From contig OZ017753.1 in NCBI GenBank assembly GCA_963969365.1, positions 744,001-808,000 of the forward strand: a stretch of DNA of 64,000 bases, written 5' to 3'. This document shows, in pieces, positions 9,601 through 20,943 of the stretch; within the stretch, counting starts at the first letter, position 1; every line of letters starts with the position of its first letter. A program made the translations under genes and the position numbers. The notes below the pieces were generated by a model that was not told the origin of the DNA, searched no databases, and worked only from the letters and a program-made list of their open reading frames with translations. This DNA comes from Asterochloris sp. CNOR1. Its lineage: Eukaryota > Chlorophyta > Trebouxiophyceae > Trebouxiales > Trebouxiaceae.

Positions 9601-10750
9601 GACACAGTGCCTGGGGCGTACGCTGGGCTGGGTCTACGCGGCTCAGCATGGCCAGTACAAAGCAGGTGGTCTTCCCGCTGCCATTGTGGGCCTGCAGGGG
9701 GACAGCAGCAAGTGCTGAGCATGGGCGCCAGGCACAGGTGCTGAGCAGAGCGGAGTCCAGCGCAGCGCCAGGGCAGGTGGTGGTTCAGCTGCGTCCAGGG
9801 CTTATTTGTGGGGTCCAGAGCAGTGTAGTGAATGCAGACTGATGCAGATGGCGGCCAGCACAGAGGGCTGTAGGTGCCTGCCTGGCAGCCACAAACATGG
9901 GGTCACCTTCAAGAACAGGGATGGGAGGGCCTTGCGGCAACTGCAGCTTCTGACATGTGTTGCAGCATCGCCTGCCACCCCGGGGCACACACACATAGCG
10001 GGTAGGATCGGCTCAGTCGTCCAGGGTCAGAAGGTAGCGGCCATGCTGGCGCATGAGAGTCTGCCAAGACTTATCATGCCTGCTGCTCCTCACCTGGGCA
10101 ATAAGGCTCTTGTAGGACCGCTCCAGCACGAGAGGCAGCACCTGCGCCTGGATCTTGGAGGGCGTCTCAAAGTTCATCTCGTCGTACAGGCCCCGCAGCA
10201 GGTTGGAGTGCAGCCCAAGGTCCTTGAAGCTCTCAGCTGCCTTGTAGATCGTCCCCTGGGCAGGCGTGACCTGCAGAGCGGGACGGGGTGCCTGGCAATG
10301 CTCACATTTCGGCTGCCAGGCCCCCCATAATGAAGTGCACTTGAAGTGGCCCCTGCGGCAGATGGCTGCTTTGTATGGTGAGAGTCCGCGACCAAGTTGT
10401 GCCGCCACCCATGCTGTGCAATGCCTAATTCCAGATCAGCTTCAGCAGGCATTGTCTTAGAACCTGCGCTCTGTTGCAGGACACCATTTTGCATGGTCAC
10501 TGCATGCCGTTTGCATTCAATCTCATTTTGCATGGTCACCGCATGCCGTGTGCATTCAACCACCACCGCCATCACTTCAATGGATGCTGGCAAACCCCAC
10601 CTTGATGTCTTCTTCAGCAGCATCGTCCAACTGATTGCCAGTCTGCTGGCCTTGATTCCATGCTGGGCTTGCTCCATTGTGAGGTTGCGGTGAGGGTTCT
10701 ACGTCCTCATAGCCTGGTGGAACCTCAAGGCCTGGCGGCAGGCCTGCCAT
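6604..10750 (-). CDS. DBP5: DEAD-box RNA helicase DBP5/DDX19 (LOS4), mRNA export
   Basis: Eight exons join in phase: 10750-10601, 10270-10094, 9691-9489, 9006-8877, 8426-8280, 7662-7483, 7190-7044, 6885-6604, giving 471 residues, close to DBP5/DDX19 length. Motifs by residue: Q motif ([14 protein letters not shown], about 83-96), motif [10 protein letters not shown] (110-118), PTRELV, DEAD (213-216), SAT (248-250), ARGFD (371-375), [10 protein letters not shown] (406-415). [11 protein letters not shown] and NFDAPVV...YLHRIG are typical of DBP5, the ATPase that strips export factors from mRNA on the cytoplasmic face of the nuclear pore. Motif Ib reads ATHGK instead of the usual TPG. Intron 5 (8279-7663) has a GC donor (CAG|GCAAGC). 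The ATG at 10750 is the first in frame; an upstream GTG at 10771 is also open. Confidence 0.93.
10485..10562. repeat. Two-copy 39-bp tandem repeat in DBP5 intron 1
   Basis: Two copies begin at 10485 and 10524 with CATTTTGCATGGTCAC and continue through GCATGCCG and TGCATTCAA. They differ at only a few positions. The repeat lies within the first intron of the helicase gene (10600-10271), and no coding role is seen. Confidence 0.75.
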
Positions 10751-11105
10751 GTCCAGGAGACAGCTGCTCACTTAGGGAGCTGGCAGCCCTGGTCAGGCTG
10801 TGCCCTCCCCCTGGCACTCTGAATCACAGTGCCACCACCAGCAGCAATGCCTGCTGTGAGATGCAGAGAGATTGCTGTGCTGTGAAGCAGCAGACTAAGC
10901 TAAGTCTGCGATGTCTTATGAAAGAACAAAGCTGCTGCTTGCCTTGCTGATGTTCAGAGCCTGGCAGCTGCTCTAGGTTGCCAGAGTGTTTTGGTGAAGT
11001 TTTCCTTATTGTGGCTTGGGAGCCACTTTGCTGCAAGGAAACCTTGTAAGGTGGCTTTGTCTGCCCCGACCCTGTCACAGCTGGCAGGCCAGTGATCTGG
11101 GGGCC
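10751..11105. promoter_or_regulatory. Divergent promoter region, DBP5 (-) and F-box gene (+)
   Basis: About 355 bases separate the ATG codons of two divergent genes. No convincing TATA box was seen. It presumably contains both 5' untranslated regions and the shared promoter. Confidence 0.45.
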
Positions 11106-14076
11106 ATGCCTGTCACACGCAAGCGAAAGCTGGCCTGCATGCTCCATCCGGATGGAGCTGCCCCACCTGCAGAGCCGGAGCAGGGTCCCAGCATGCTTTC
11201 AGAGGGCAGGGCTGACTCCGAGGAGGAGGTTTGTGCTGCAGCCAAGAAAGGGCGATGGCAGCACCTTCCGGCCCTTCCCCTGAACAGGGTGTTTGAGCTC
11301 ATCTTCGCCCAGCCAGAGGGGCTGCACACGGTGAGGAGCCGGCTCTGCATGGTTGCACCTGTAGTACCCACTCATGAGGCCTAACGCGCCCTAGAACGCT
11401 CCCGCACTCGCCCTTGCTGCCCGGCCTCTTCCCTGGCCGTGAAAAGGCAGGGCGACAGCGCCCTTTCGGTTCCCCTCGGAGGCAGCTCAATGGTATCAGG
11501 ACCTCTGGGCACAACTCACCCCCTCCTGCTGTGCTGTGCAGCTCCGCGTGGCCCAGCTGGTGAGCAAGACCTGGCGGGCATCGGTGCAGGATGTGGTTCT
11601 TCGCGACACTGCCTCATCTCGGCCTGAAAGGCGAGCTGGACAGCTGGTTTCACATGCCGCACCTCACGCTTGTGACGTCCTGCCCAGTGTTGTTGCCAGC
11701 CTAAAAACATTCCTGCTGCTGCGTTCACCCTGCTTAGTCACATGCTGCACAGGCTGCTGTTACTGTGCATGGCATGCTTGACGCCTGCCTCCCCGTGCAA
11801 AACATCAGGCTCTTGCAGCCTCTTTCGTTCGCCTGGCCCAATAGTGGCACAACAGCCCAGCCACGATTTCCCACCCCTTTGTGATGTCACCCATGCTTGC
11901 ATGCGACAGCCATCCTGCCCTGCTCTGCAACTGGTTCACCAGCCATGGCCCACCGCTGGTGCTTTGCTCAATTTGTCTGATGACCTAATGCCATGGGCTG
12001 CATTGCTAGGCACCATTGTGTCAGCTGGGCAGCTGGCATGCGAGGGCGTCCAGGCAGATCTGCACCAGGCTTGGAGCCTCTTCTGCCTGTCACCTGTGCC
12101 TTCTGTGGTGCAGGCCGCCCATGCCAGCTTGCAGCTCAGACTGGGGGGGGTCAGTTACTCTCAACACATGCGGCGGAATGGTGCTGGGAACACAGCGCTC
12201 AGAGGAGCTCTCCAACAATGGTGAGGGGGCCAGTGCTGCCTCAGTGTCTGACCCTGCGCTGACTCACCGACCCACAGAGCGGCGTCTCCTCAAGGGCTAG
12301 GCTGAGGTCATGGCCTTCCTTGGTTGCTGGTGTCATCTTCATGAAGTGACTACGCCAGCAGATCAGCACTGGTGGTGCACTAGATGCCAGGTGGCCAGTA
12401 CAGCATTGATCTCATGCGCTAGCAACTCAGCACTGGAGGCGCACTAGGGGCGCCAGGCCACCAGTAGCATCGGGTTGATGGCAACTGGCATTTGCGGTCG
12501 AGCACCCTGACAATCTGCTTCACGACAGAGATGGACTGCACTCCATTTACTCATTCAGCAGTAACGCTGATGCCAGCTGCCCTCACGTGCAGGGCCTGAA
12601 GTGTGCAGCAAGCCCAGCCGCGGAGAGGTGACCAGCGCTGCGCGGCGGGTCTCTCGTAATCAGAGGCTGCCCAATGGGCGCCGCCCCCGTGCCAACATTG
12701 AGATCCGGCGAGGCAGAGGCCTGGGGCGCTCTGGCAACCAGGGCCCTCACCATCACGCCCAGGCAGCTGGGGGCGGCGGTGCCCACCTCATGGCGCACCC
12801 TCCAGTGGCAGCAGCTGCACACGCGGCGGCCCTGGCAGCAGCCATTGCCCAAGCGGGAGCTGTGGTTGCCCAGGCAGGCGCAGCCCAGGGGGCGCCAGGG
12901 CTGGCCTTGCCGCCCAGCACCAGCCACGGCAGCGGGGCTGAGCTGCAGGCAGCCCCTGTTCCTGGAGACGACACGCGCTCGGAGTCAGCAGCTGGCCCCT
13001 GCCCCAATGACCGGCGGCGGTCCTCGCGCATGCCAAGTGAGCTGCCTGCCAGTGCTGGCTGCCTGGGATCATTCTTGCCAAGAGCACAATGGCAGTTTGT
13101 GCATGATACCAATTGGGGGTGGTCACGTGCTGGGAGCTGGAGCCCGGTGCGTTTTGCGAAGGCCATCCTGGCTCTAGCCAGTTCCGCTCCCCCCTGTGCT
13201 CAAGGCAGCATCAGGGCTGTGGCAACATGAGGACTCCTTCTTACTGGACTATGCAATCAACTGCGCCAGGACTGAGCGCATCACTCTGCTCTGCCTGCAG
13301 CTGGGGAGCGTAGAGTGACCAGGGCAGCAGCAGCGGCAGCAGCTGCTGCCGCTGCGGGGGGCATCCTGGCTGCAGCGGCTGCCGAGGAGGGCGACCCTTC
13401 TGGAGGACGTGTCACCAGTGTGGAGGCAGACTCCAGGCCAATGGTGCTGCTGCCTCAGTCGCGAGCAGCAGGTGCAGAGGGCTCTGGCGCCAGAGGTGAG
13501 AGGTTTGGCTTGCCACTCCCAGCTCTTGCCAAGCATGCATTGTCATGAATCAGGCGTAGGCGCCTGTTTCTCCTTTGCCATCAGACAGGTCAGCCTTAGC
13601 AAATCATCTCCACCAGCCAATCACGACCGTGTGCAGGTCGCAGGCGGCTGCGTGTGCGCCCCTTACAGCAAGCAGTCCCGCAGCAGCAGCAGCAGCGGGC
13701 CACGCAGGCCCAGCAACCAGCTCCAGAGCCCCCTGTGACGCGGTCTCGCAGTCGCAAGGCAGCAGCTGTGGCTGCAGGCCCTGATCAGGCCGCACTGGGC
13801 AGCATGGCGACTGCAGGCCAGCCTGTCTCCGATACGGATGTTGCAGGGCCGTCAGGCTGGCAGGGGCAGCAGCAGGCCACAGAGGTACCCCTGAACAAGG
13901 AGTCTGATGCTGACAGCAGGGAATTTGGCCCTGGTGTGAGGCAGGGGCAGGTGGGAGCGTCCTCTGATGACAGGCAGGATGAGGGCAGCGGTGACGATGC
14001 AGCCCCCAGCAATGCATTTGGCCTCCGAAGCGTACTGAGATACCCACTGATCAAACGGCTGACTGGCACAACCTGA
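11106..14076 (+). CDS. F-box protein with long Ala/Gln-rich C-terminal region
   Basis: Exon 1 (11106-11330) and exon 2 (from 11542) join in phase. Across the joint they give LPALPLNRVFELIF, EGLHT/LRVAQLVSKTWR and ASVQDVVL, the F-box pattern (LP-x-x-x-L-x-x-IF ... V-x-x-W-x-x-x-x-x-D-x-x-L) that binds SKP1 in SCF ubiquitin ligases. Residues 1-50 hold a basic start (VTRKRK) and an acidic patch. Later exons (about 12600-13080, 13300-13495, 13640-14076) encode low-complexity sequence: an Ala run, QQQQQ, SRSRK and acidic Ser/Asp segments, ending IKRLTGTT before TGA. No substrate-binding repeat (LRR, Kelch, WD) is visible, so the target is unknown. Internal exon boundaries after exon 2 are uncertain. 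Confidence 0.68.
12361..12470. repeat. Imperfect direct repeat in an intron of the F-box gene
   Basis: CAGCACTGG-x-GG-x-GCACTAG followed by a GCCAGG...CCAGTA block occurs twice, near 12364 and 12428, about 64 bases apart with several differences. It lies between coding blocks, and nothing suggests a function. Confidence 0.5.
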
Positions 14077-14301
14077 GCGTCAGCACCACCCCTGTGCAAG
14101 AGCCTGCTGCAATGGCTCAGGCTCTTTGGTCGGCACCTTCTGCATGTGCCACTTGGAACACACGCCCTCTGTGAACAGGCTCCACTTGTGGACCTGCCCA
14201 CCTTGCTTTGCACCAAGCCACTCGATGCAAGAGGTGTAGTCTATGATATGATGAATTGTCTGCATACCGTGCTGAAACATGGCACGTTACACTCAACAGC
14301 A

Positions 14302-17300
14302 CTACATTGGCATGGAGGGCTCCTGATTTAGTGCGCTCTCAAAATTGATGTCAGTGGCAGTCCCCTCAGCTGCAAATTCCTGTAGGTCATCTGCCGCATG
14401 CAGGTGGAGCATCAAGTTATTCTTCGTGCGGAGGAGGTCAAACACCCTCCAAGCAAGACTCTCTTGCTGCTGCATGGGGGCATTACTCAGGGCTGCTTGG
14501 CTGTCTGCAATCTGCTGGTTCAACAGGCTGCCAACAATGGCTGCCTCATGTGTCATCTGAGCGTACATCTGCTCAACTGCATCACCCAGCAGCTCCCCAA
14601 AGCTGGCACTCAGCCCAGCAGTGTACTCAGCTGAATTGAACGGCGGTGGCTGCTGCACTACTGGCTCTGCTGCCTTGGTGCCAGCCTTGGCTCCCTGCAG
14701 GCAGACAAGGTATGCCTTTGGCACCAGGCATCTCAGGACCATCCATATAAAGCACAGGTTCATGCTTTGAATGCAATCACCTTTGCTGACGGAGCAGGTG
14801 GTGCGGCAGCTTCTGCAGCAGCCTTTGCAGCAGTAGCCCCCGCAGCCTCCTTGTCCACACATACCTGCATGCACAGCACAGGAGTCATGCGACAGATCTA
14901 CACTGGTTGCGCTGCTTAGCACACAACTGCAGAGATTCAGGGAGGACTGCTTGCACCCAAGCTGACTTATGCAGCACCTGGGCAGTACAACACTTGAAGC
15001 CTTGGATAGTCTCTCAAATGCAGAGGTACCTGCATTGCACTGGCAGCTGCAGCTGGCATCTGGTCCACAGCTGCCCCAAGCGCAGCCTGAGCTGCATGCC
15101 GCCTCAGATGCTGCAGGTGTTGGGGCACAGCACAGGCCCCTTGTAGGGCCATCAGACGCTGCTGCAGAGGTGCGGCACCCTGGGGGTCCTTCTCTGCCAC
15201 CCGCATCGCCAGGGCTGTCAAACTACTCAGGGAGTTGTCCCACTGCTCTGGAATTGGAGTTGGCGGCGGCTCAGGTACGGCACCCTTAGGGGACGGCTTG
15301 ACTGCAGGGCAGCAGGCAAATAGGCGCCTTCTGGCGCAGGTTGAGCCGGGATGGCGCACCCATCTGCTGCGATGCAGTGGGGACGCTCATGGCTGGGCCA
15401 AATGCACCTGCAGAAACTCAAGCTGGTGCAACTTGACGCTCCCCGTGAAGCAGGTGGCTTAGCACAGGCAGGCAGAGGAGGTACTGTGTTGGGTTGTGCA
15501 GCTTAGGTGTAGGCAGGTGCCCATGCTCTTCAACGCAGGCCTGCCAGCATAAGCCAGCACATGATTGGAAATGAATCAAGTGCGTCACACACCCTTTTTG
15601 GGGTCCACAGGAGGTGGCTGCAAGGCTACCAGTGCTGCCCTAATGTCAGCAAAAAGCTGCTGCAGCTGCGCATAGGCTTGGGGCCAGTAGTACATCAGCT
15701 GCTCAGACGCCAGGCTGCTGTTGGCCCCATCAAACAGGCAGTGCTGCTGTGCCTGCTGTGGGGTCTCTGCAGGCGTTTGCGGCACGGGCGCCACAACATC
15801 TGCCACAATGCGCTCCACAGCTGCTCGCACCTGCGGGCAGTGCCAGCATGCTGACATAGCTGGAGGAGCGGCTGTCAGGCCTGGTGTGCAGCATTGGATG
15901 CGGCGGAAGGTTCTGCTCTGGCTCAGCTGTCCCAGCCATGGCTGGGGGCTGCAGAAGAGGTGGCTGCACCTCAAGCAAACAGTCCTGTGCAGAGATCATC
16001 TCACATGAGTGTCCCCCACAAGCCACAGAGACGCCAGGTGCAAGCCACCTGGCCTGTCAAGCACTACAGCAGACCTTGGCCGTCTTGGCCGCCTCTGCCA
16101 GCTTGCTCTGCAGGCTCTCCCGCTGGCGCTCCAATGTGTCCACCTCCACTGCCACCCCCTTGACAGTGACCTGCACGGGCTGGGGTGCGTGGGGGGGCAC
16201 GGTGCGCAGCAGCCACTGCGAGGCGCACATGCCCGGCACGCTGCCAGGCAAAAACTGGAAGCTGCAGGCAACAGGACAGGCGGCAGTCAGGAGACGCTGC
16301 AGGAGAGCTTAACATCGCAGGAGACAGGCCTGCATCCGCCCTGTGCCTGTCCGGCAGCAACGGCCTGTGCCGTGTTGCACGTTGCAGATCACAGCAGTGG
16401 CCATGACAAGAGCTGCTGCATGCACATGTGGGCAGCGCAAAATGCAGAGGACTGTTGCCACCTGAAGTCCTTTGAAGCCCCTGGCAGGATCACGCCCTTC
16501 TGGTCTGACAGGAGGAAACGCTGAGGCCCTTCGCGATTGCTCTGAGACTGCAGCTCCCAGGTGTAGAAAAGGGCTGTCGTGCCAGTGTTCCGGGCTGTCT
16601 GCACTGCGGCAGCAGTCTGGCCTGGAGGACACTCCATCAGCAGGCGCAGCGAGCTCAGCTCCAGACGTGGCCCCTGCAGATTCAGGTGCACAGGATGTTG
16701 GGCCTGACAGCTGCTCGTTGCCAGACACAGCAGCCTGAGTCTGTTTCTCAAGAAGGCTGTGCAGGTTGTGAGACAGCTGTGCAGCACACCATGCACGACG
16801 GAGGGCCGGCGTCTCTGTGACTCCCTCCCCCTGGACGCTTGCTGGTCGAACTTTATGTACACTGGCACGCTCCAGAGGCTGGGCGGTCACTCACAGACAC
16901 ATTCCCTCGCACACAGAGGTGCACGCTGCCCCTGCCGTTTGCACCACCATGACTGTGTTCAGCCGCTGTGCCGCATGGTACCTGCCCATCCTGGTGTGCT
17001 CCAGGCGCTGGATAGCTGTCCACAAGAAGGCATACAGAGTGTCCCTCACAAGTGTTGCAGCTGTCCACACCTGCCAGGGGACTTCTTGCAGCAGTCTGTT
17101 CCACTCGTGGGAAACTGTGCCAGCAGCAGACAGCATGCTACATGTGCACAAGCTTTGCGCACCAGCTGACGGCGCTTTTCGGCTGTGGCCGCAGCAGCAG
17201 CTGCTGCTGCCGCGGCCTCCTGCCGGGCGGCCTCAGCCTCTTCAGCGGCCTCCATGGCACTGACTGCCTGCCACACCGCTGTGGCTGCCTCAGTATTAGT

Positions 17301-19261
17301 GAGCCGCAGGGCGCCCGCCAGCTCCTCCAGGGTGACCTCCTCCCCCGCGGTGCGCAGGAGGGCCTGGTCCAGGGACTGCCCCTCAATGACCACCGGCTGC
17401 GGCTTGTGAGGGCGCACCGTCTGCAAGCAACATCTGGCTCAGGGTCAGGGGCGCTCAGGGCTGTAGCTCTGTCCCCCCTTGGCCTCATGCTTGTTGCTGA
17501 AGCCAGCACGGGTGCTTGCAGGCTGCGCATGCTGAGCCAGCTCACTCAGATTCCCACATGCAGCAGCACGCAGAACTGCAGAGCCCGCTGGCCCCAGCCT
17601 GTGCCAGGCCCCACCTGCAGGTGGCGCCCATACTGCTGCATGCGCTGCGCCAGGTAGTCCGAGTCTGCCCAACTTCTGCGGCGCAGACGGCGCCCCTGCG
17701 AGGTACGCCTGCTGCCCCGGCTGTCCACGGCACGCTGGCCAGGCGTGGACGATGGCAGGCCGCCGGGGCTAGAAGCCGGGAACAGCTCAGGGCTGGTCTT
17801 GCAGATCTGCTCCAGCCGCCTGCAGCAGGGGGCAGGATCGAAAGCATTCAGGGCAGCTGGCCAGCTGGCCATCCACAGGCTGGCCCTAACAGGAGCCAGC
17901 ATAGCATCTCCCTCCTCCCCCTCCCCCTCCCCCCCCACGGAGGTGCAGACACCATGGTGCAACCAAAGCACAGCTGCAGAGCAACTGCCCATGGCACCCT
18001 GTCATCCTCACACCTGCGCAGTGCGCCACTCACGCTGCCTGCTCTGGGAGAGACTTCTCCTTGATCTCCACAAACAGCCCTGAGAAGAGGTTCCCCAGGG
18101 GCACGTAGCGCGTCCAGTTGTTGCGCAGCGTCTGAATGAAGATTTCGTCGCCCGCGCCGCCCCCGCGCTCCTCCCAGGGGATGGACGCCTCCAGCGCAGC
18201 CACCAGCTCCTTCTTTGTCCGCCATTCCCCGGCTGCAGGGCAGAGGGAACGAGGCTTGGCCAACACAAGGGGCAGGCTGGCCATTATGGGGGCTGCAAGG
18301 AGCAGGCCTGCTCCTGGACAAGGCACCAATGACGCACATCTGCAAGACACTGCCACATGCCCTGCAGACGTTCACTGCCTGCATCTGTTGCACCCGGGAA
18401 CAGAGCCGTTTGCCACTCTGTGACAAGTCACATGTGGGCTGTCTCACTTGTGCTGTCTCGCCATTTGCCAGCATTCTGCTTCTCACCTCACCATATATTA
18501 CTACCCAGGCAAGCAGCTGCTGGAGGCCAGTGCAGGCTGCCTCCTCTGCACATGAGAGCCCACCTCGGTGGTCAGACATAGCAAGCTCCTCTGGCTCCCG
18601 TTGCGTGCGGCTGCTGATCGCCCGCAGCAGGCGCGCCCACTCTGCCTGCTGTGCCTCCCATCGCGCCATGAAGTTGCTGTTGCGCTGGTCATGTAGCTGC
18701 TGCATGGCACTCCAGGAGTACTTGCTGGGCCTGCAGGGCAAGGCATATGGAGACGTCACAGCTGCCAGCTGCAGAGGCAGATGCAATGCTGTGCATAGAA
18801 CGCCGCAAGTCTGTGTCTGCAGAGGCACGCTGCCAAAGTAAACCATCTCAACTGGCCCTAGTGAGACCATGTTCATGAGTGTGTCTCACTGCAGGCTGCC
18901 TCTGCTGCTCGCCAGAGACCTGCTCTCCAGCCGACTTGCATACAGGGCCCGGCTGTGCTCCAGACACACTGCCCTGCAGCAGGCAGCAATCTTCAAACGG
19001 ACTGAGGGTGCTTTGTTCGGTTGCAGGGCACCTTGTATACACGTGCCTGTCCTGCTGCAGCTGCTTGAAGGCAGCAAGCACTGCATGCCCATGGCTGCCA
19101 GCCAGCTCAACTGCCTTGGCAATTTCCTGAGGGAGCTCAGCGAGTTCGGAGTCCTGGATTGCTGCCTGCTGCTCTTGCTCAACATGCTCCGCTGGGGATG
19201 GCCTTTGTGCATCCAACCATGCCTGATACTCTTGCGAATTCCCTAGAATATGTCGCCTCAT
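14302..19261 (-). CDS. MYCBPAP-like protein (flagellar central apparatus, FAP147-type)
   Basis: Many short minus-strand exons are spread over 5 kb. Three blocks fit MYCBPAP. First, about 16700-16460: GPRLELSSLRLL, NTGTTALFYTWELQ, RFLLSDQKGVILPG, the Ig/ASH-like core with its GVILPG turn. Second, about 16270-16070: MCASQWLLRTVPPHAP, VQVTVKGVAVEVD, LERQRESLQSKL. Third, about 15860-15600: VRAAVERIVADVVAP, LMYYWPQAYAQLQQLF. Upstream blocks include NSNFMARWEAQQAEWARLL (about 18690) and TRYVPLGNLFSGLFVEI (about 18110); WDNSLSSLTALAMRVAEKD lies downstream. The stop is TAG at 14304-14302. In Chlamydomonas the relative FAP147 belongs to the axonemal central pair; in animals MYCBPAP works in sperm flagella. 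The start is uncertain: ATG at 19261 opens a 73-codon exon ending at 19043, but its joint to the next block was not resolved. Confidence 0.75.
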
Positions 19262-19488
19262 TGGCACCTGGAGCCACAGTGTTATCACGAATCACTAGAC
19301 AACCCAGGTCACAGCCAGGTGTGCTTGTCCCAGGGACGCGGCCTGGCGCAGCAGCCACAGTCGCTCAGGCAGCCTCAAAAAGCTTAAAAGATTGACCATC
19401 AGCCTCTCAATCCAGTCACCTTCCTGCTGCCAGACGATGCGCTTCCTTTCAGTGCCCAGGCGGCTTCATCATGCATGAAGCTGGATTG

Positions 19489-20175
19489 ATGAAGCTGTGT
19501 CTGGCAGCCTTCATTTGCACATGTTTGGTCTGGGTGCAAGCAAATGGTGCAAAGGCGATCCCAGAGGACAGGCTGAAGTGCCTAGCATGCCATGCTGTAG
19601 CGGTAAAGCATGCTGCACAGCTAGTTGTTAGACTGACAGAAGCGACTTTGACCAAAGCATTCTGCAGGCAGAGCTGCAGAGGCGGCTGGAAGCAGAGGTC
19701 CCACATTCGGTAATTGACATGAGGAATCGCCTGGACTCTCAGGCAGGTAGCTCTCCCCCTGCCCATGTTGATCGCCACAACCTGCCAAGCTGATGCATCA
19801 ATCTCCCTGCAGGGCAATCGCTATGGCAAAAGCATCGACTTCAAAGTCAGCGAGCTGCGGCTTGTGCAGCTGCTGGATGGCCTCTGCGAAGATGTGAAGG
19901 ACCAGCATGAGTTGCACCAGCTGAACTCTACAAGAAAGGCACTGGAGTGGCAGTGGGTGAAGGTGAAGGGCTCTGGCAGGCGGCAGGCATTCGACAGCGT
20001 TGCCAAAGTGGAGCAGCCTGAGCTCAAAACACGGCAGCGGCAGCTGCTCAATTGGTGCAGCAGAATCTTGGAGGAGCATGAGGAGGAGCTGGCCAGCTTC
20101 ATTCAGGCAGCAGAAGAAAGTCAAACAGGTCAGTGTTGGCGGATCTTCAGCAGGGTCCACAGCCAGGCCAGTTGA
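19489..20175 (+). CDS. Canopy-family (CNPY3/4-like) ER saposin-fold protein
   Basis: Three exons join in phase: 19489-19602, 19668-19742 and 19813 onward. The protein starts with a signal peptide (MKLCLAAFICTCLVWVQANG) and continues with RLKCLACHAVA, AELQRRLEAEVPHSVIDM, GNRYGKSIDFKVSELRLV, QLLDGLCED and LNWCSRILEEHEEEL. C-x2-C, then ELQ-x-x-L, then SE-x-RL-x-x-x-L-x-x-LC, then C-x6-EE is the Canopy/DUF3456 pattern; these ER proteins help fold receptors. Intron 2 (70 bases) uses a GC donor (CAG|GCAGGT): using the nearby GT would break the frame. The C-terminus is unsettled: reading on gives a stop at 20173-20175, but a donor at 20129 (CAG|GTCAGT) could lead to a further exon carrying the last cysteines. 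Confidence 0.8.
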
Positions 20176-20943
20176 CTGGGTAGCAGGCCTCAAAGCTGGA
20201 CTTCATGCTGCAGGCCTCAGCCAGAGAAGTGAGATTTGCCAGCGCATGACCAAGTACTGCCCAGCTGGGCAAAGGAGTGAGAGGGCTGCTGAGGCCAGGT
20301 CTGAGCTATGACACTGAGTACTGCCTGCCAACACGCTACTTCCTAGACTTTTATAAAGCAGTTTCATGTACTCAACCTGTTTACAAGCACCTTTACCAGG
20401 CCAGGCTGATTGCGAAGGGCACTTAACTGCATGCTAGCGGCGCAGCGCAGTGTCATGATCAGGTACCGGGCTGCAACGCGTGGCAGCTGAGTGGGTCTGT
20501 GGACATCATCCCAAGTACAGGTGGCGCCTTGCCACAAAGGTCTGGCAACTGCACGATAACCCATTTGATGAGGTGTTGCCATGCCCAGTGGCAGCGTGCT
20601 GCCAACATGAAAGTCGCACAGCTGGCTTTGCTGCTGGCTGACTGTGCTCATGTTGTTCAGCATGGCGCAAGGCAGCGGCAATGGTCCCTGTTGGATTGGT
20701 CAGCTGGGCTGCCTGAGGTTGACTGCTTTTTGCCGGTAGCAACTGCTACCGGTGACTGTATGGAGGAGCACATGCGCAGCTGCAGACAGCCCACTCAGTG
20801 GAGGTGAGCAATCCCAAGTTGGCCCTGGAATTGATTCATAGTTTATTGGAGGATAGAAAGGCAACAGCACAGACCCTGAGGCCGTCCAAATTCAAAGGCA
20901 GGCATTCCAGCATCTTCCCTGCTCCCTTACCCGTTTACTCACC
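20176..20943. other. Intergenic stretch downstream of the Canopy gene
   Basis: No frame looks protein-like. It may contain a last Canopy exon and 3' untranslated region. It holds a perfect short hairpin at 20733-20752. Confidence 0.4.
20733..20752. repeat. Perfect 9-bp inverted repeat with 2-base loop
   Basis: CCGGTAGCA, AC, TGCTACCGG: two fully complementary 9-base arms. No T-run follows on either strand. It lies about 190 bases before the ATG of the next plus-strand gene. Confidence 0.7.

Noticed and set aside
10751-10771. Upstream GTG start for DBP5 (seven extra residues)
   Set aside because: Nuclear genes start at ATG; the first in-frame ATG is at 10750.
13315-13375. GCA/GCT repeat as a microsatellite expansion of interest
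   Set aside because: It encodes a short Ala run in a low-complexity F-box tail; such tracts are common in GC-rich algal proteins.
16309-16890. Separate gene on the minus strand within the MYCBPAP region
   Set aside because: The useful block (GPRLELSSL ... GVILPG) fits MYCBPAP order, and the rest is intron read in other frames.
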